22,094 bases of DNA from Conidiobolus incongruus B7586. Its lineage: Eukaryota; Entomophthoromycota; Entomophthoromycetes; Entomophthorales; Conidiobolaceae. This document shows positions 1 through 10,462 of this stretch, in pieces; position 1 is the first letter of the stretch, and each line of letters opens with the position of its first letter. Position numbers and translations under genes: made by a program. The stretch covers positions 1 through 22,094 of the forward strand of contig JNEM01011274.1 in NCBI GenBank assembly GCA_000697335.1, written 5' to 3'. The notes under the pieces were generated by a model. It had not been told where the DNA came from and searched no databases. It saw only the letters and a program-made list of their open reading frames with translations.

Positions 1-1500
1 TAATATTACTATAGAAATATAATAAGAATTACAAAACTATATAAGAATATTAGATAATATTAATATTATTATATATATTTTATATTAAAATAAATATCAT
101 TTATATTTTAAAAAAACACCTTTAACTAAAGAAGTCTTATTATAAAACTAAATAAAAATTTAAATATCATTATTAAAGTTAAATTAAAGCTAATAAAAGT
201 AAGGTTATTTAGTTTAATAAAATAAAGATATATCTTAATAAATTTAATAAAAAAATTAGATAATTTGAAAAAGATAAAAAATTACTTTATAATTAATATA
301 TTATTATAACTTAAAAATACAATAATAGGTTAATTATAATTTAAGGGTGTATATTATTTTTAAATATAAAGTATCTTTATAAAATTGATAAAGGATTTAA
401 TATTAAGATATATCAAAGTATTTTAAGTAATAAATTAAAAAACTATTGAGTAATATAAGTTAAATAAATAAAATATTATTTTTTGATAAGGTAATATCTT
501 TTTTTATATTATAAATTTTATTATTAAATAGCTTAAAAATAATAAAATAATTATTATAAAATAACTTGTTTAATCTTTTAATCTTAATTTAATTAAATAT
601 CTTTAAAATTAATTGAAAAAATTAATTAAAGTTTTCTCTTTAGTAAAAATTTTGAATTAATTTTAAAATTATATTTAAGAAGCTTAGAATAATATTAGTT
701 TTATTTAATATAAGAAGTTAATTGACTCTATATCCCACAAACTTAAAGAGGTTAAAAAATCAAATGATAGTTATATTAAATATTAATTTTTCTATCAATA
801 CTAAAACTTGTAACTTTATAACTCATCTTAAATATACTTCTAGTTCTAATATATCAGTTAATAATTAACTAAACTTAACTTTATATATTATTTTATAAAT
901 AAAAAATATATATTAATTATATAGTTTAAGATAAGTTTATTTAAATTAGAATTAATTAAAATATTAATAAAAATATTTATATTTTTAATTTTATAACTTA
1001 CTTTTATAAACTAGTATATATATATATATTTTAATTAAAACTCAACTTAACTAATAGAAATATAAATATAAATAATTCATATTGTAACAATATATTAAAA
1101 AATTTTATAATTATTAGAATTAATTGAAACTAATTAAAATATATTTAAAAACCAAGGCTTATATATTAACTAATAATATATAATAAATAAAAAATTCTAA
1201 TATATAATATATTTTTAAAAAACAACTAAAATTAAATTAAAACAATTACCTTCATTATTTTAATTAATATATTTAATGCTTAGAAATGAATATTATTTAT
1301 AATAATAGATTATAATAATATATATCTATTTTTATTTAGTTTTCAATAATAAATTGATATTATATTTAGTTAATACATTTTTATTATTAAATTTTTTAAT
1401 TAATTATTTTATTAAAAATTAAAAACAAATATCATTTCATAAAATTATTATAAAATAGTTAAAATTAAAATTACATAGTTTTTATAAATAGAATTATTTG
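1..1500. other. Extremely AT-rich gene-free tract with CA/TG depletion
   Basis: No gene, RNA or long reading frame is visible. By hand count, bases 1-900 contain 107 G or C (11.9%), and only 23 CA or TG dinucleotides against roughly 48 expected from that composition. A comparison stretch at 13021-13380 (16% G+C) has about 25 against about 26 expected. TA steps are correspondingly abundant. The texture changes near 1500, where CG, TG and CA steps become ordinary again. The pattern resembles DNA mutated from CA to TA on both strands, as repeat-induced point mutation does in some fungi, but no parent element is recognisable. Bases 1500-1897 are ordinary AT-rich DNA downstream of the transporter gene, with nothing identifiable. 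Confidence 0.5.
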
Positions 1501-1897
1501 TAAAGTTATTATACGCAGTATATATATTAAATTGAAACTAATGTGTTTATAATTTCCTCAAATACAAAAAATACACTTGGAGAAAATTTTCGTAAATAAT
1601 TTAAATTGGTTAATGAAACATTAAATTTTTCAGTTATGATTAAAACAATTGTTCAGTGTTAAAGTTTTTACAGAGTATAACAAAAAGTTAATAATATAAA
1701 AGAAAAGTGTTAGTTATATATTATTTATTTTTGTAAATTAGATATTTGAAATTATAATCAAACTTGATTTAAAAGTCCCATTATTTAAAATTTGGAATAA
1801 TAGATTGTTAAATTATAAATTTCAATAGCATAAATCATTTGATTATAAATATAACTTGTTCGATTATATTAAATTTTTTACTCATTAAAATGATTTT

Positions 1898-3393
1898 TCA
1901 ATGTAGGTGATTTTTATGAGGAATTCCGTAATAATCGTCAATGAGAGCTTGAATGGATTGATAAGCACCCAGTATACATCCCAAGCACCCAATACTCATA
2001 GACACTGCTAAGATGATATAGTCAATGGTGGATCGATTTTTGATGCCAAATAATTTGAGATGACATAGGAGTGGGAAGATAAATACCATGATGCAGTTGC
2101 TGACTGCTCCTATTAGACTCATGAGATCATTGAAGAAGGGGATGACTAGAGCGACCAGTGTGAGTAGAGATACGATAGAAGTGCGGATGAGTGCTCTGAA
2201 ACCGAATTGTTTGAGTGGTGACATGTAATTGAGAGTCACATGGAAGTAGCGTTCCCACTCCAAACTGAAACTACATATGGAGATGGGAATTGCGAGGACC
2301 ACGTGTAAAGTAATGAGTAAGATTCCAACAGTTCTTAATAATCCAACAGGTAATGAAAGTAGAATAGGAGATTGTACACCTTCTCCATATGCTAAATACC
2401 CAATAATTGCAACTAATAGATACATAATCGAACATGATATCATTGCCATAGACATCACATTCTTCCAATCTTGAGGTCTTTTCATCGTTGATTCTACTTC
2501 TGGATAGACTACATTACCACCATAGGCAAATGCAATAGTAGCTAATGCCATAGGAATTCCTGAAGGTAAGAAACCATGAGTCACTATAGAACCAGCAGCA
2601 CTAAAATAATCTTGAAGACCTAAAATCACTACGATAACAACCACTACTAATGTAGAAATTGCTCCAAATCCTCTATTTAAAAAAACAGTCAAAATACAAT
2701 AATTAACATATATTAAATGAAGAAATTTACGCAATCCAAGCAACTTCTTTCAAAGTTTTTAAAACTATGCAAGGTATTAAAATGAAAATGCCTGATAATA
2801 TGGTCCTAAAATCATCTAATTAAATTCAAAAGATATACTAATTCTGATGGCTATTACCAAGTGGTTTGGGACCAATTCAGTCCCCAGTCCGTCATAATAG
2901 TATACATATTCAGCCCCGTGAATAAAATATAGAGACATGGAGTACTCAGCAGTACACTGTAATGTAGAGCATACACTATAACTCTCCCCACATTACCAAA
3001 ACACTCGTAACCCAGATCTGGTAAGGAGTCGAGGCGTCTTCCATCCTTCAGATATAGACACTGTATCATGAGCACACTGCTATACACACTCAAAAAAGCA
3101 GCTATTGGAAACAGTATGAGGGTGAACCAGCCCCCGAGCGCTACAGCATACGGCATTCCCAGCGTTCCAGTGCCCGCAACGACGCACACCACATTGAAAA
3201 AAGCACCCGCACTCGAACCCTGTCGCGGTATGTGATGTGTCAATTTGGAAGATGAAGCGAAATCTTCCATTTCCAACGCGTTCCATTCTTCCGACTCCAA
3301 ACCGGAATCGCCCCTGTCCATAGTTGCCATTAACGGCGTAGAATTGAGAAATTCTCTATCTGCAGAGTAATCGCCTTCGTAAGTCATTATCAA
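1898..3393 (-). CDS. AAAP-family amino acid transporter (vacuolar AVT-like), three exons
   Basis: Multi-pass membrane protein of 461 aa, assembled from exons 3393-2858, 2805-2731 and 2672-1898; the total of 1386 nt is exactly 462 codons with the TGA stop. Introns are 52 nt (2806-2857, GTAATA...TTTAG) and 58 nt (2673-2730, GTAAAT...ATAG). Splicing restores a continuous family-like stretch, SGIFILIPCIVLKTLKEVAWIA, then GFGAIST. The N-terminal ~57 residues are hydrophilic and acidic. The first membrane segment carries the AAAP/Aa_trans hallmark AGTGTLGMPYAVALGGW (about residues 73-89), and a later one has AFAYGGNVVYPEVESTMK. Hydrophobic segments repeat to the C-terminus, consistent with 10-11 helices. 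The family moves amino acids across the vacuolar or plasma membrane by proton exchange or symport; substrate and membrane are not readable here. The start is the first ATG in the frame; another Met lies two residues on. Confidence 0.88.
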
Positions 3394-4613
3394 TAATAGT
3401 CTATTTACTAATTTGAATAATTATACTATTACAAATATTATTGAAATTTCTAATTATATAATTTGAAATTAATTATAAAATTATCAAAAATTATTAATAA
3501 TTCAATATAATAAAATCTTTAATACTTGATATCAAATTTTAATAAATTAATTAGTAAAATAATTAAAAAAGTAACTAATATACATTAATAAAATAAATTA
3601 ATTTAAAGGGATTATTACCATTTAATTCGGCTAATGATATAATTATGGGAAATCTAAAAATATAATTGTTTCAAATTGTTGGTATAGTATTGGAAATATT
3701 ATGTAAAGAAAATGACTTCGAGTTCATTTCGAGATTTTGATTGAAATTTGTAGTTGATATGTATATAAGATTAATAGAATAAAATTATCCCTTTTGTTAG
3801 AGTAAATAAATGTTTATGAAACCAGTTATACAATAAAATATCATATAGTTTAATAAATTTATCTTAATATTAGAATTTTTGATTTAAATAATTTTCAAAT
3901 CAATTTTGCTTAATATTAATATATGCATTTAATTAAAATATAAAATTTTGGTAATTATAAAATTTATCCATGATAACCAATTTATAAATTTAAATGCTAA
4001 ATAAAATCATTCTATTTTTATAACGTTTACTATAAATTATTTTAATTAAATAGAAACATATTATATTATAATCGTATTATTATGATTAATATTAATAATT
4101 GCCAAATTGCATAATAATGATTGAAATTATTATATTAATTAATAATATTGTGAAAAATTGAAGTTTTAATACAATATCATATAAACTAATATTGAGTTAG
4201 TATAAGTTGATATATAATTGAATTATAATTATTTATTTCAAAAATTATTAACAATAATTCGAAAAAATCGAATTAGATACTTGATTTTGAATCAAGTGTC
4301 TAATTTTAGAATCAACTATCGACAATTAATTTTATGTATCAATCACCTTTAAATAGTTATTATTATAAATCATTAGATATATTAAGAGTTATATTAGAAT
4401 TTTCAATGGTATATAAAAAATATTAATATCAATAAAATAATATTAATTCAAAAATAATAACACTGAATAAAAATTAAGTGATAATATTCAAAATATTAAA
4501 TAGAATGAATGGAAAATTATTTCAAGATATCTTAGAAAATATAAAATTTCATAAATTAATTTAAATAAGGCTGAACCAAAGTATAGTAATAATTGTTTAT
4601 GAATAAAAAAGAA
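3394..4613. other. Intergenic AT-rich spacer with one strong hairpin
   Basis: This spacer lies between the transporter start and the first tRNA. It must hold the transporter promoter, but no convincing motif is visible. The only clear structure is the hairpin at 4271-4305, listed separately. Nothing else is supported. Confidence 0.5.
4271..4305. repeat. 16-bp inverted repeat with 3-nt loop
   Basis: The arms are 4271-4286 (AATTAGATACTTGATT) and 4290-4305 (AATCAAGTGTCTAATT), around the loop TTG. They are complementary at 15 of 16 positions, and the exception can form a G-U wobble in RNA. Such a long arm is unlikely by chance even in AT-rich DNA. It could be a small palindromic element, a regulatory hairpin or a replication-generated palindrome. 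No flanking target duplication was found. Confidence 0.7.
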
Positions 4614-4697
4614 TCCGACCAACCGGAATTGAACCAGTGACCTAGAGATTACAGCTTAAACTACAGTCTCCCGCTCTACCAACTGAGCTATAGTCGG
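4614..4697 (-). tRNA. tRNA-Tyr (GTA) with short intron
   Basis: Cloverleaf of 84 nt on the minus strand. Acceptor CCGACTA pairs with TGGTCGG, followed by discriminator A. The D-arm is TAGCTCAGTTGGTAGAGC, and the T-arm has loop TTCAATT in the stem ACTGG/CCGGT. The anticodon is GTA after CT. An intron of about 11 nt follows position 37, as is usual for eukaryotic tRNA-Tyr, leaving 73 nt. A T-run lies just 3' of the gene (Pol III terminator). The sequence is identical to the copy at 7223-7306. An old solo LTR ends 10 bp upstream of its 5' end. Confidence 0.95.
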
Positions 4698-4707
4698 TTG
4701 ATATAAA

Positions 4708-5266
4708 TGTGACACGTGTTATCTAATGAGTACCTTCTCTCACTCGATATCACTACCAAATCACCCATCATCCCAATTAAGCCATATAAATAATCTCAAC
4801 CAGTTGTGAATAAGGCTCTATACCCTTGATATCACAATATCTACATGACCACGCTATTCATCCGTGATAGCTTATTTATGTCAACACTTTCCACTCAGTC
4901 CAAAAAGGACTTTCTATTCTACTCTACAAATAAACCTTATTTTCCTACTAAAAACCTGCTCTAAAACTTACTCAAGGGGCCGCTTATAGCTTCACTTGAG
5001 ACATATTCTATTATCTGTCTGCATCCATTCCTATTAATATTCTGTGACTTTGCCTTCTTAGCATGTCAAATCCTCACACTGCCACTACTACTGCTGATTT
5101 AGTCGCCCTCTTTAATGCCCCATTCAATAGTAATCATGGTCGGATAGCCAGGGAACTGATCATCGGCAGTCTACCTCAGTTTGTAGGTACCATGCTTCGC
5201 AATCTGGCTTACACAATGGCTATGTCAGTATCCTCGATGATGCTCAAGGAGCTAATAACCGTGACA
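4708..5266 (+). mobile_element. Solo LTR of a tRNA-targeting LTR retrotransposon (copy A)
   Basis: A 559-bp segment with short inverted ends TGT...ACA, flanked by a perfect 5-bp target duplication ATAAA (4703-4707 and 5267-5271). It is far richer in G+C than its surroundings. No internal gag-pol region adjoins it, so it is read as a solo LTR fossil left after recombination between the two LTRs. It is homologous over its whole length to copy B at 10463-11033. It lies exactly 10 bp upstream of tRNA-Tyr and points away from it, as copy B does at tRNA-Asp. This position-specific, Pol III-associated insertion is known for Ty3 (Gypsy/Metaviridae type), but the clade cannot be assigned from an LTR alone. 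The last 204 bp form a 68-codon frame conserved in copy B. The divergence from copy B suggests an old family, though this copy's target duplication is intact. Confidence 0.85.
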
Positions 5267-5271
5267 ATAAA

Positions 5272-6535
5272 AGTTTTATAACTAAATAATTTGTTGTAGT
5301 TTTATTAAATAGTTTTTATATACCTCCCTTATCAAATTTTTATGTTATCAAATATTTCATTGAAATCATCTACATTATATTAAATATTATTAATGCAATA
5401 TTTTATTAATTACCATAGATTCATTAGCTTCAAAACCACATTAATCAATCAAACTTTAATATTATCATTTATTTTCTTTGATTATATTTTGATTTATGAT
5501 TTTAATAACAACTGTTTAAATTATATATTCTTTGTATTACAAGACAATATTAACATAATTATTTATTATAAATTTAAGTTATTAAAAATTGAATCAGCGA
5601 AAATTTTATTATATAAGTAAAAATATCAAATAAAACCTTATATTAAATGAAAATTAAATATAAAAAAGAATTTGAAAGATATATTTATAATATAAAAATT
5701 CTTAATAAAAACGTAAAATATATGAATAAAAAGGAATTTTGATTTTAGGAAGAAAATTGTAGGAAAAATTGAATAATCTCCAAGGTAGTTTTTGGCCTTC
5801 CACATCAATCGGAAGGGTGATCTTGCGCTTACTAGGCGGATGTTCTGCCAACTGAGTCTAGAAGTCGTGTTTTAGCTTTCATTTAATTTCTAATAGATAA
5901 CAAAGATATAACTCTATTTTACTATATTTCCATATATTAAATTTTCTATTATGCATTCAATACGATATTATAAATATTATTTTCGACAATATTTTTTGTC
6001 TCTCTGTTATTATTACTTGTCACTTTATTAAATTAGTATATAATTTTTTATTGTTAATTTTAACTATTTGTAAATTTTTTTATATACTTCATACTATCTT
6101 TTTAATATCTTTTAAAATTCTTTTATTGAACAATATTTTACAATATTATCTCAAAATCATAAACATTACTTAGATTCAATAAGATATTATTAAATGAGAT
6201 AATTATTATATAATATGAATTTAAGTCAATTTAACTTTTATAATTAATTTATTAATATACTATTTAATTGCGAAATAATTCAATTATCATTTTGAAATAT
6301 AAGATAATTTTATTTTTGAAATTTAGAAAATGAATTTGTATCATTGATTGATTGGTATATCAAATTAACGTTTAATTATCTATTTTGAATTGTGAAATGA
6401 TAGAATGATTATATTGAAGAAATTGCTTGATGATATGAATTGAACTAATTTAAACATTAAAAATTTAAGATGAGTTATGAATTATAAAGATAAAAAGATT
6501 GAAATATTTTGATGATAATATTGAAAAAAGAAATT
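5272..6535. other. AT-rich spacer containing a decayed tRNA
   Basis: This is low-complexity AT-rich DNA from the end of LTR copy A to the tRNA-Val gene. A 75-codon open frame at 5393-5620 is rich in Asn, Ile, Tyr and Phe, matches no family I know, and fits a chance frame in AT-rich DNA. The only feature supported here is the Thr-like tRNA relic near 5794-5868. Confidence 0.5.
5794..5868 (-). pseudogene. tRNA-Thr-like relic (anticodon AGT)
   Basis: On the minus strand there is a recognisable D-arm (TAGACTCAGTTGGCAGAAC) and an anticodon arm whose loop CTAGTAA gives AGT (Thr). The anticodon stem has one mismatch. The T-arm no longer forms a standard five-pair stem with a TTCRANN loop, and the acceptor strands pair poorly. 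G+C is higher than in the flanks. I read it as a decayed tRNA gene. A tRNA-headed SINE fragment is an alternative, but no tail or second copy is seen here. Confidence 0.5.
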
Positions 6536-6609
6536 TGATCTCGCTCAGATTCGAACTGAGGACCGTCTGTGTGTTAGACAGACGTGATAACCAACTACAC
6601 CACGAGATC
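6536..6609 (-). tRNA. tRNA-Val (AAC)
   Basis: A 74-nt cloverleaf on the minus strand without an intron. Acceptor GATCTCG pairs with CGAGATC, discriminator A. The D-arm is TGGTGTAGTTGGTTATCAC. The anticodon loop CTAACAC gives AAC, with stem TCTGT/ACAGA. The T-loop is TTCGAAT in stem CTCAG/CTGAG. A run of six T follows about 10 nt downstream (minus strand), consistent with Pol III termination. No LTR is found upstream of this copy. Confidence 0.95.
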
Positions 6610-7222
6610 TTAATCGGAATATATTGTTTTGTGTTACAATATTTCAATTATTTCTCCTCAATACCCTCTAAATTGAAAAAAGTATCACAATTTTTAAATA
6701 CTAACTCAATTTGCATTTATTGATTTCTCTCTTTTAATTGTTCTATCTATCTAATTTTTTTTTTGAATATTTTAAATATATCTTTTCAAATACTGGTTCA
6801 TTCAAATTAATCAATCAATATTTGAATTATTATTGTTTTGACAAGTTAAATATATTATTAATACTTAGGTTATAAATGGTTATCTCAAATATATTTAGTT
6901 GGTGTTATATTATAATTTACAAATTACGGTTACTAATATTCAATTTTAAGGTAGAAACAATGGAAGATGAATGACATTAAATGATTAGTATTATATTTGA
7001 TTATTAAATGCATTAATAATGCTTGAAGAATAAAGATTAATATTGAGGATAATTCAGAAAATGAAAGAGAATAAAAAGTTAAATTATATGAAGATGAAAT
7101 AATATAAATGTAATAGAAGGTTAAGATATTGGGAAATTGAATGTGAGAAATCAGTTGAAGTTGTTTACACTGATTGAAAATCAAAATTCAGTTCAGATAA
7201 CTTGTTTTGAAGTCATTTCTAA
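6610..7222. other. AT-rich spacer between tRNA-Val and tRNA-Tyr
   Basis: No gene is supported. An 83-codon open frame on the minus strand (6933-7184) is rich in Ile, Leu, Ser and Tyr, has no recognisable motif, and fits chance. No LTR-like sequence is seen upstream of either tRNA that borders the spacer. Confidence 0.45.
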
Positions 7223-7306
7223 CCGACTATAGCTCAGTTGGTAGAGCGGGAGACTGTAGTTTAAGCTGTAATCTCTAGGTCACTGGTTCAATTCCGGTTG
7301 GTCGGA
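7223..7306 (+). tRNA. tRNA-Tyr (GTA) with short intron, second copy
   Basis: Base-for-base identical over 84 nt to the gene at 4614-4697, but on the opposite strand, so the two make an inverted repeat about 2.5 kb apart. Same GTA anticodon and ~11-nt intron. TTTTT follows within a few bases (Pol III terminator). Upstream flanks differ: this copy has no LTR, so it serves as an empty-site comparison for the insertion at the other copy. Confidence 0.95.
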
Positions 7307-7778
7307 TTCTTTTTGATTAATTTTTTAAATTTAGATTTACGTTTAAAATCCTGATTGGTTTAACCTTTTCCTTTTCAAATTAAATCATTTCCATATTATT
7401 GCTATATTTGGCATTTCGTACTCATATGGATATCCTAAAATAGACTAGATTCCACTTACTTATGGTCAACCATTCAATTAATATAAAGTTTATATTTAAT
7501 CATTTTAATCATTGAACAATTGTTGAATACATATTTGTTTCAAAAAATTGTAAGTTATTTTTTTATATGCTGAAATAATTAATATAAGACAACAATAAAA
7601 GTAAGAGAATAACAAAATAATCATATATTCAAGTTTTATTATCAAGACTAATTTGAAATTTATATACTAATTCTGTTGATGTTAATTTTAATTAGTAAAT
7701 TACTGAAGATTTCATCAAAATTTAATATCGCTAAATCGAATAAAAATTGGTAATTAAAGAGTGAAAAATATCAAAAAT
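7307..7778. other. Spacer upstream of the ArfGAP gene
   Basis: This holds the tRNA-Tyr terminator at its left end and presumably the ArfGAP promoter and 5' leader at its right. No motif stands out from the AT-rich background. Confidence 0.4.
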
Positions 7779-9451
7779 ATGTCGAAAGCAAACCCTGAAT
7801 ATTTAAAGATCTTACAAGATTTACAAAAACAAGGAGCTAACAAGGTAAGTCAATGATAATCATTTAAAAGGTTTTAACTGATTTGGTATTTTTTTTAGAA
7901 ATGTATTGATTGTAAAGCTCCCAATCCACAGTGGGCATCTGTTCCACTTGGTATTTTTTTCTGTCTCGAATGCTCTGGTCAACATAGAGCTTTAGGTGTA
8001 CATATTAGGTAGCTTAACAAATCGTCAATCGCAATTTGAAATTAACAACCTATTTAGCTTTGTTCGTTCTATCTCTATGGATAAGTGGACAGAATCCCAA
8101 GTCAAAAAGATGCAAGTAATCTCTAATCAACACTTATTTATAATATCACAATATTAAGTAATTTTTTAGTTGGGTGGAAATGCCAATTGTTTGGAATATT
8201 TCCAGTCTCAGCCCGGCTATCGTGAAGATATGAGCATTGAAGAAAAATATACTAGTGATTTTGCCCAGAATTATCGTGATAAAGTAATATTCATATATTA
8301 TGGTTAGTTGGACATTATTAAACTGCTTTATTGTATTATAGTTAGCTGCATTGTGTGAAGGAAAGCAATGGACCGAACCTACTGAATCAAAAAAGAAAAC
8401 CGCTACAGGCTCTATTAAAAGCGGAAATCGTGTAGGAGCAAGATCAGCTTCTCGCGCTGGGTCTTCAGTTGGAAGCAGAAGCTCTTCCAATTACGCATCT
8501 CCCAGTCGTTTTGATTCGGGTTCTTCCACCCCTGTCAATCTTCCTACCAAAGAACAAAATGAAGAATACTTTTCAAGATTAGCTTCAAATAACGCTACGC
8601 GTCCAGAGTAATAATATCAAATATGCTTTGAAAATTTTAGATAATTAATATTATATTATAGTAACTTGCCACCAAGTCAAGGTGGAAGATACACTGGATT
8701 TGGTAATACTCCCAATCCTCGTAAGTGTAATTTAATTTTTTTTAAATATCCATTTATCTAAAGTAATTTTTCAGCTGTCAGAGATACTTCATTCAGTGTT
8801 GAAGAACTTGTCAATGATCCTATGGCAGGTCTTTCGAAAGCTTGGAGTATGTTCAGCCTCGGTGCTTCAGTTGCTCTTGAAACAGCAGTTGCAGGTGCTT
8901 CCAAATTGAGCGAAACGGTCAATGAAAATATCGTTAAACCAGCTTCTGAAACCGTTAGAGATCCTGATTTCCAGAGTAATGTTAATAGCTACGTGTCCAC
9001 ATTTACTAGAACCGTCGGCGATGCCAGCTCTCGTGGTATGTCAATGCTCTCCAACTATATAAATCAAGCTGGAAATCACTACTCTGTCCATGATGAAGAT
9101 TCTCTCGAAGACGCTGCTCGTGGTTACTACCATGAAAGTAGAGGCTACAGCAACGTCCAAGGTAGTGAAGAATCATCGCCCACTCAAAACAAGTATGACC
9201 CCGATGATTATTATGATGATGACAATTGGGGCCGTCCCTCCGACTATCAGTACGATCAGGATGAAGCTGAAGAAGTCGATGCCTGGAAAAGTAAAGAATA
9301 CGAAACTGAAGTTATCACAGCTGCTAACCGCAACAAACCTTCTCCCTCTACCAAACTTTCCAGCAGGAGGGGTAAGGCTGGAGGATTAGGAGCTACTAAG
9401 AAAGAATCTAAATCGAACTGGGATGACGACGAAAAATGGTCTGAATTTTAA
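7779..9451 (+). CDS. GCS1: ArfGAP (Gcs1/ARFGAP1 type), seven exons
   Basis: GTPase-activating protein for Arf, acting on COPI vesicle traffic at the Golgi. Exons: 7779-7844, 7899-8008, 8058-8115, 8170-8283, 8342-8607, 8662-8720 and 8775-9451, giving 1350 nt and 449 aa, all joined in frame at GT-AG introns of 49-58 nt. The first ~120 residues are the ArfGAP domain: GANKKCIDC..PNPQWAS, a zinc finger C-x2-C-x16-C-x2-C, then the catalytic arginine in [10 protein letters not shown] and [10 protein letters not shown]. Next is a Ser/Arg-rich linker. The block [20 protein letters not shown] is typical of ARFGAP1-like proteins. After it, [20 protein letters not shown] resembles an amphipathic curvature-sensing helix. 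The tail is acidic and Tyr-rich and ends [11 protein letters not shown]. Gene symbol follows the yeast orthologue by similarity. The start fits the usual short N-terminus of the family. Confidence 0.93.
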
Positions 9452-10462
9452 ACGCTATCATGATATATTGCTATAATCTGTTAGAATTCATATTAAATAT
9501 CAAAAATCTATTCTCTTAATATGAGTTTTGAATAATTCCGAATGCTGTGATAATCCTAATTTCGCTGATATTCTTTTATCAACAATATATAATTATAATA
9601 TATTTTTTATTTGTGTGAATAATATTAAACTTCATTTATTCGTCCTATATACTTAATATTTTATTATATATAATTACTAGCTATATTCTTGATTCTATCT
9701 AAAATTGAAATCTGGTTCATTTTAAATTTCTCTTTAAGCAAAAATAAAACATAAATAGATATAACATTTATATTTGATATGCGCCGATAGTATAATGCTT
9801 AGAATACTCGCTTTTCAAGCAGGTAGTCTAGATTCGTTTAAAAACTACAGCATATAGGAGAGTAATATAATTTTATTATTTCAATCAGTAAATATTAATT
9901 TATTAAACTAATTATTATCAAACACAGATTTTAATTTTTACATTCAATTCTTCCTGAATATTAAGTAAATATATATTTGTTTATTTATCATCTTTGAAAT
10001 TATTTAATATCTGGTTAAACATATTTTAACATTATTATTGTGTTAAAATTATAGTTTAAATAATTCATTATGATTTATTCAAAATGTTTATGATATTTAC
10101 ACAATCAATTATTTAAATTATATTATTTGAAATTATTCTTCAATTATTAAAATAATTGTTATTTTGAAAAAAATATGAATATAATTGGCTAACCTATTGA
10201 TCAAAATATTATTCTTGTAATATTTTATGATAAAAAATATTGTATTTAATATTAATTAATATATATTCATTAGTTTTGAATAATAATACAATTGAAATAA
10301 TATTATAAAAATGAGCAAAATAATTTGGTAATTAAAAGAAGTTGAATATAAACTAGATTGATAAGGTTTTATAATGAAATAAATAATTATTAATTGATAT
10401 AATTCAAGGAAATATTAAATAAACAAGTTAATTAAAACTCTTTATCTAAATTGATTTTACTT
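9452..10462. other. AT-rich spacer with one decayed tRNA
   Basis: The ArfGAP 3' untranslated region is at the left end. Apart from the Glu-like tRNA relic at 9781-9852, nothing is recognisable. The right end abuts LTR copy B. Confidence 0.5.
9781..9852 (+). pseudogene. tRNA-Glu-like relic (anticodon TTC)
   Basis: The 5' half matches tRNA-Glu well: GCCGATAGTATAATGCTTAG followed by AATACTCGCTTTTCAAGC, with anticodon TTC in the loop TTTTCAA. The anticodon stem has one mismatch. The 3' half is decayed: a remnant GATTCG is visible where the T-loop should be, but the T-stem and the 3' acceptor strand do not pair. It is unlikely to make a functional tRNA. Confidence 0.6.

Noticed and set aside
1010-1030. 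Short TA run as a centromere or origin signal
   Set aside because: Simple AT-rich runs are everywhere here. Nothing specific supports either function.
5393-5620. 75-codon open frame
   Set aside because: Asn/Ile/Tyr/Phe-rich, low-complexity product in 15-20% G+C DNA with no motif; expected by chance where stops can be avoided by A/T-rich sense codons.
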